Shown here in pieces: positions 6,015 to 6,302 of a DNA stretch of 6,302 bases. A program made the position numbers and the translations under genes. Below the pieces are notes generated by a model. The model made no database searches and was not told the DNA's origin. It saw nothing but the letters and a program-made list of their open reading frames with translations. The DNA is from Thermoplasmatota archaeon (GTDB lineage: Archaea > Thermoplasmatota > Thermoplasmata > Halarchaeoplasmatales > Halarchaeoplasmataceae), in NCBI GenBank assembly GCA_018610025.1, contig JAHENW010000026.1, positions 1 through 6,302 of the forward strand, given 5' to 3'. Position 1 is the first letter of the stretch. Every line of letters begins with the position of its first letter.

Positions 6015-6302
6015 TCACTCCCACTCGATGGTACCCGGCGGCTTGTTGGTTATATCGTAAACCACTCTGTTGACCCGATCCTTCATCTCGTTGGTTATCC
6101 GGGTAGAGATCCTTTCCATGACGTCCCTAGGCATATCACTGAAGTTCGCCGTCATGGCGTCCAGAGACTGCACGGCTCTCACACCCACGGTATGCCCGTA
6201 GGCCCTTTTATCACCCTGAACACCCACCGTTTTGACCGTAAGGAGCACAGCGAAGTACTGCCACGGCCTCTCCATCTCTCCTTTCTCGGCGGCCTTATCG
6301 AT
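6015..6302 (-). CDS. guaA: GMP synthase, C-terminal part (gene runs off the right edge)
   Basis: The last 95 codons of GMP synthase are present; the frame stays open through the right edge, so the start is outside the window. The enzyme converts XMP to GMP with ATP and ammonia from glutamine, the last step of guanine nucleotide synthesis in the cytoplasm. The visible part is the C-terminal dimerisation domain (GMP_synt_C): [18 protein letters not shown], then [12 protein letters not shown] and [18 protein letters not shown] at the very end. The K-PP-x-TIEWE terminus is almost invariant in the family and contributes to the XMP site; here the usual Ala of PPATIEWE is Gly. Many archaea encode the amidotransferase and synthetase parts as separate genes (GuaAa, GuaAb); whether that holds here cannot be seen. 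The ending is intact, so this is a window cut and not a broken gene. Confidence 0.95.
   Translation of the reverse strand: MDKAAEKGEMERPWQYFAVLLTVKTVGVQGDKRAYGHTVGVRAVQSLDAMTANFSDMPRDVMERISTRITNEMKDRVNRVVYDITNKPPGTIEWE

Noticed and set aside
1..6302. Defence system, mobile element or CRISPR array
   Set aside because: No transposase, integrase, toxin, nuclease or repeat-spacer pattern is present; the genes are ordinary chromosomal ones and their codon use looks uniform.

Overview
The window looks like a gene-dense stretch of archaeal (euryarchaeal) chromosome. It carries an HVO_0476-type zinc-finger protein (COG1326, known almost only from Archaea), an archaeal-type TctA-like permease (COG1784), a short TrkA with a single RCK module, and TATA-box promoters set about 26-30 bases before start codons. 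Codon use favours ATA for Ile and AGA/AGG for Arg. A relative of the Thermoplasmatota is a reasonable guess, but no marker here settles the phylum.

Layout, left to right. (1) The 3' part of a gene for an exported protein with a C-terminal membrane anchor, on the + strand and entering from outside the window. (2) Convergent with it after one base, an HVO_0476-family zinc-ribbon protein on the - strand. (3) Upstream of that, also on the - strand, a rhomboid intramembrane protease with an extra N-terminal helix and a C-terminal zinc ribbon. (4) A divergent promoter region of 128 bp. (5) On the + strand, trkA and then trkH, the regulatory and channel subunits of a K+ uptake system. (6) Convergent with trkH after 11 bases, a TctA-like permease on the - strand. 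(7) Behind it, on the same strand, the 3' end of guaA (GMP synthase), which runs off the right edge. No gap between genes exceeds about 130 bp, and no RNA gene, mobile element or CRISPR array is visible.

How the genes relate. Only trkA and trkH have an obvious joint job: TrkA binds nucleotide in the cytoplasm and gates the TrkH channel. The other genes look like independent units, mostly with their own TATA box. The rhomboid and the zinc-ribbon gene lie in tandem and both carry small zinc-binding modules, but nothing shows a shared pathway. The TctA-like permease has no TctB or TctC partner in view, which is normal for the archaeal branch.

I do not see a clearly new multi-gene system here. 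The points most worth a second look are the rhomboid with its zinc ribbon, the uncharacterised zinc-ribbon protein beside it, a perfect 18-bp palindrome inside the permease gene, and the regular TATA-to-start spacing that suggests leaderless transcripts.
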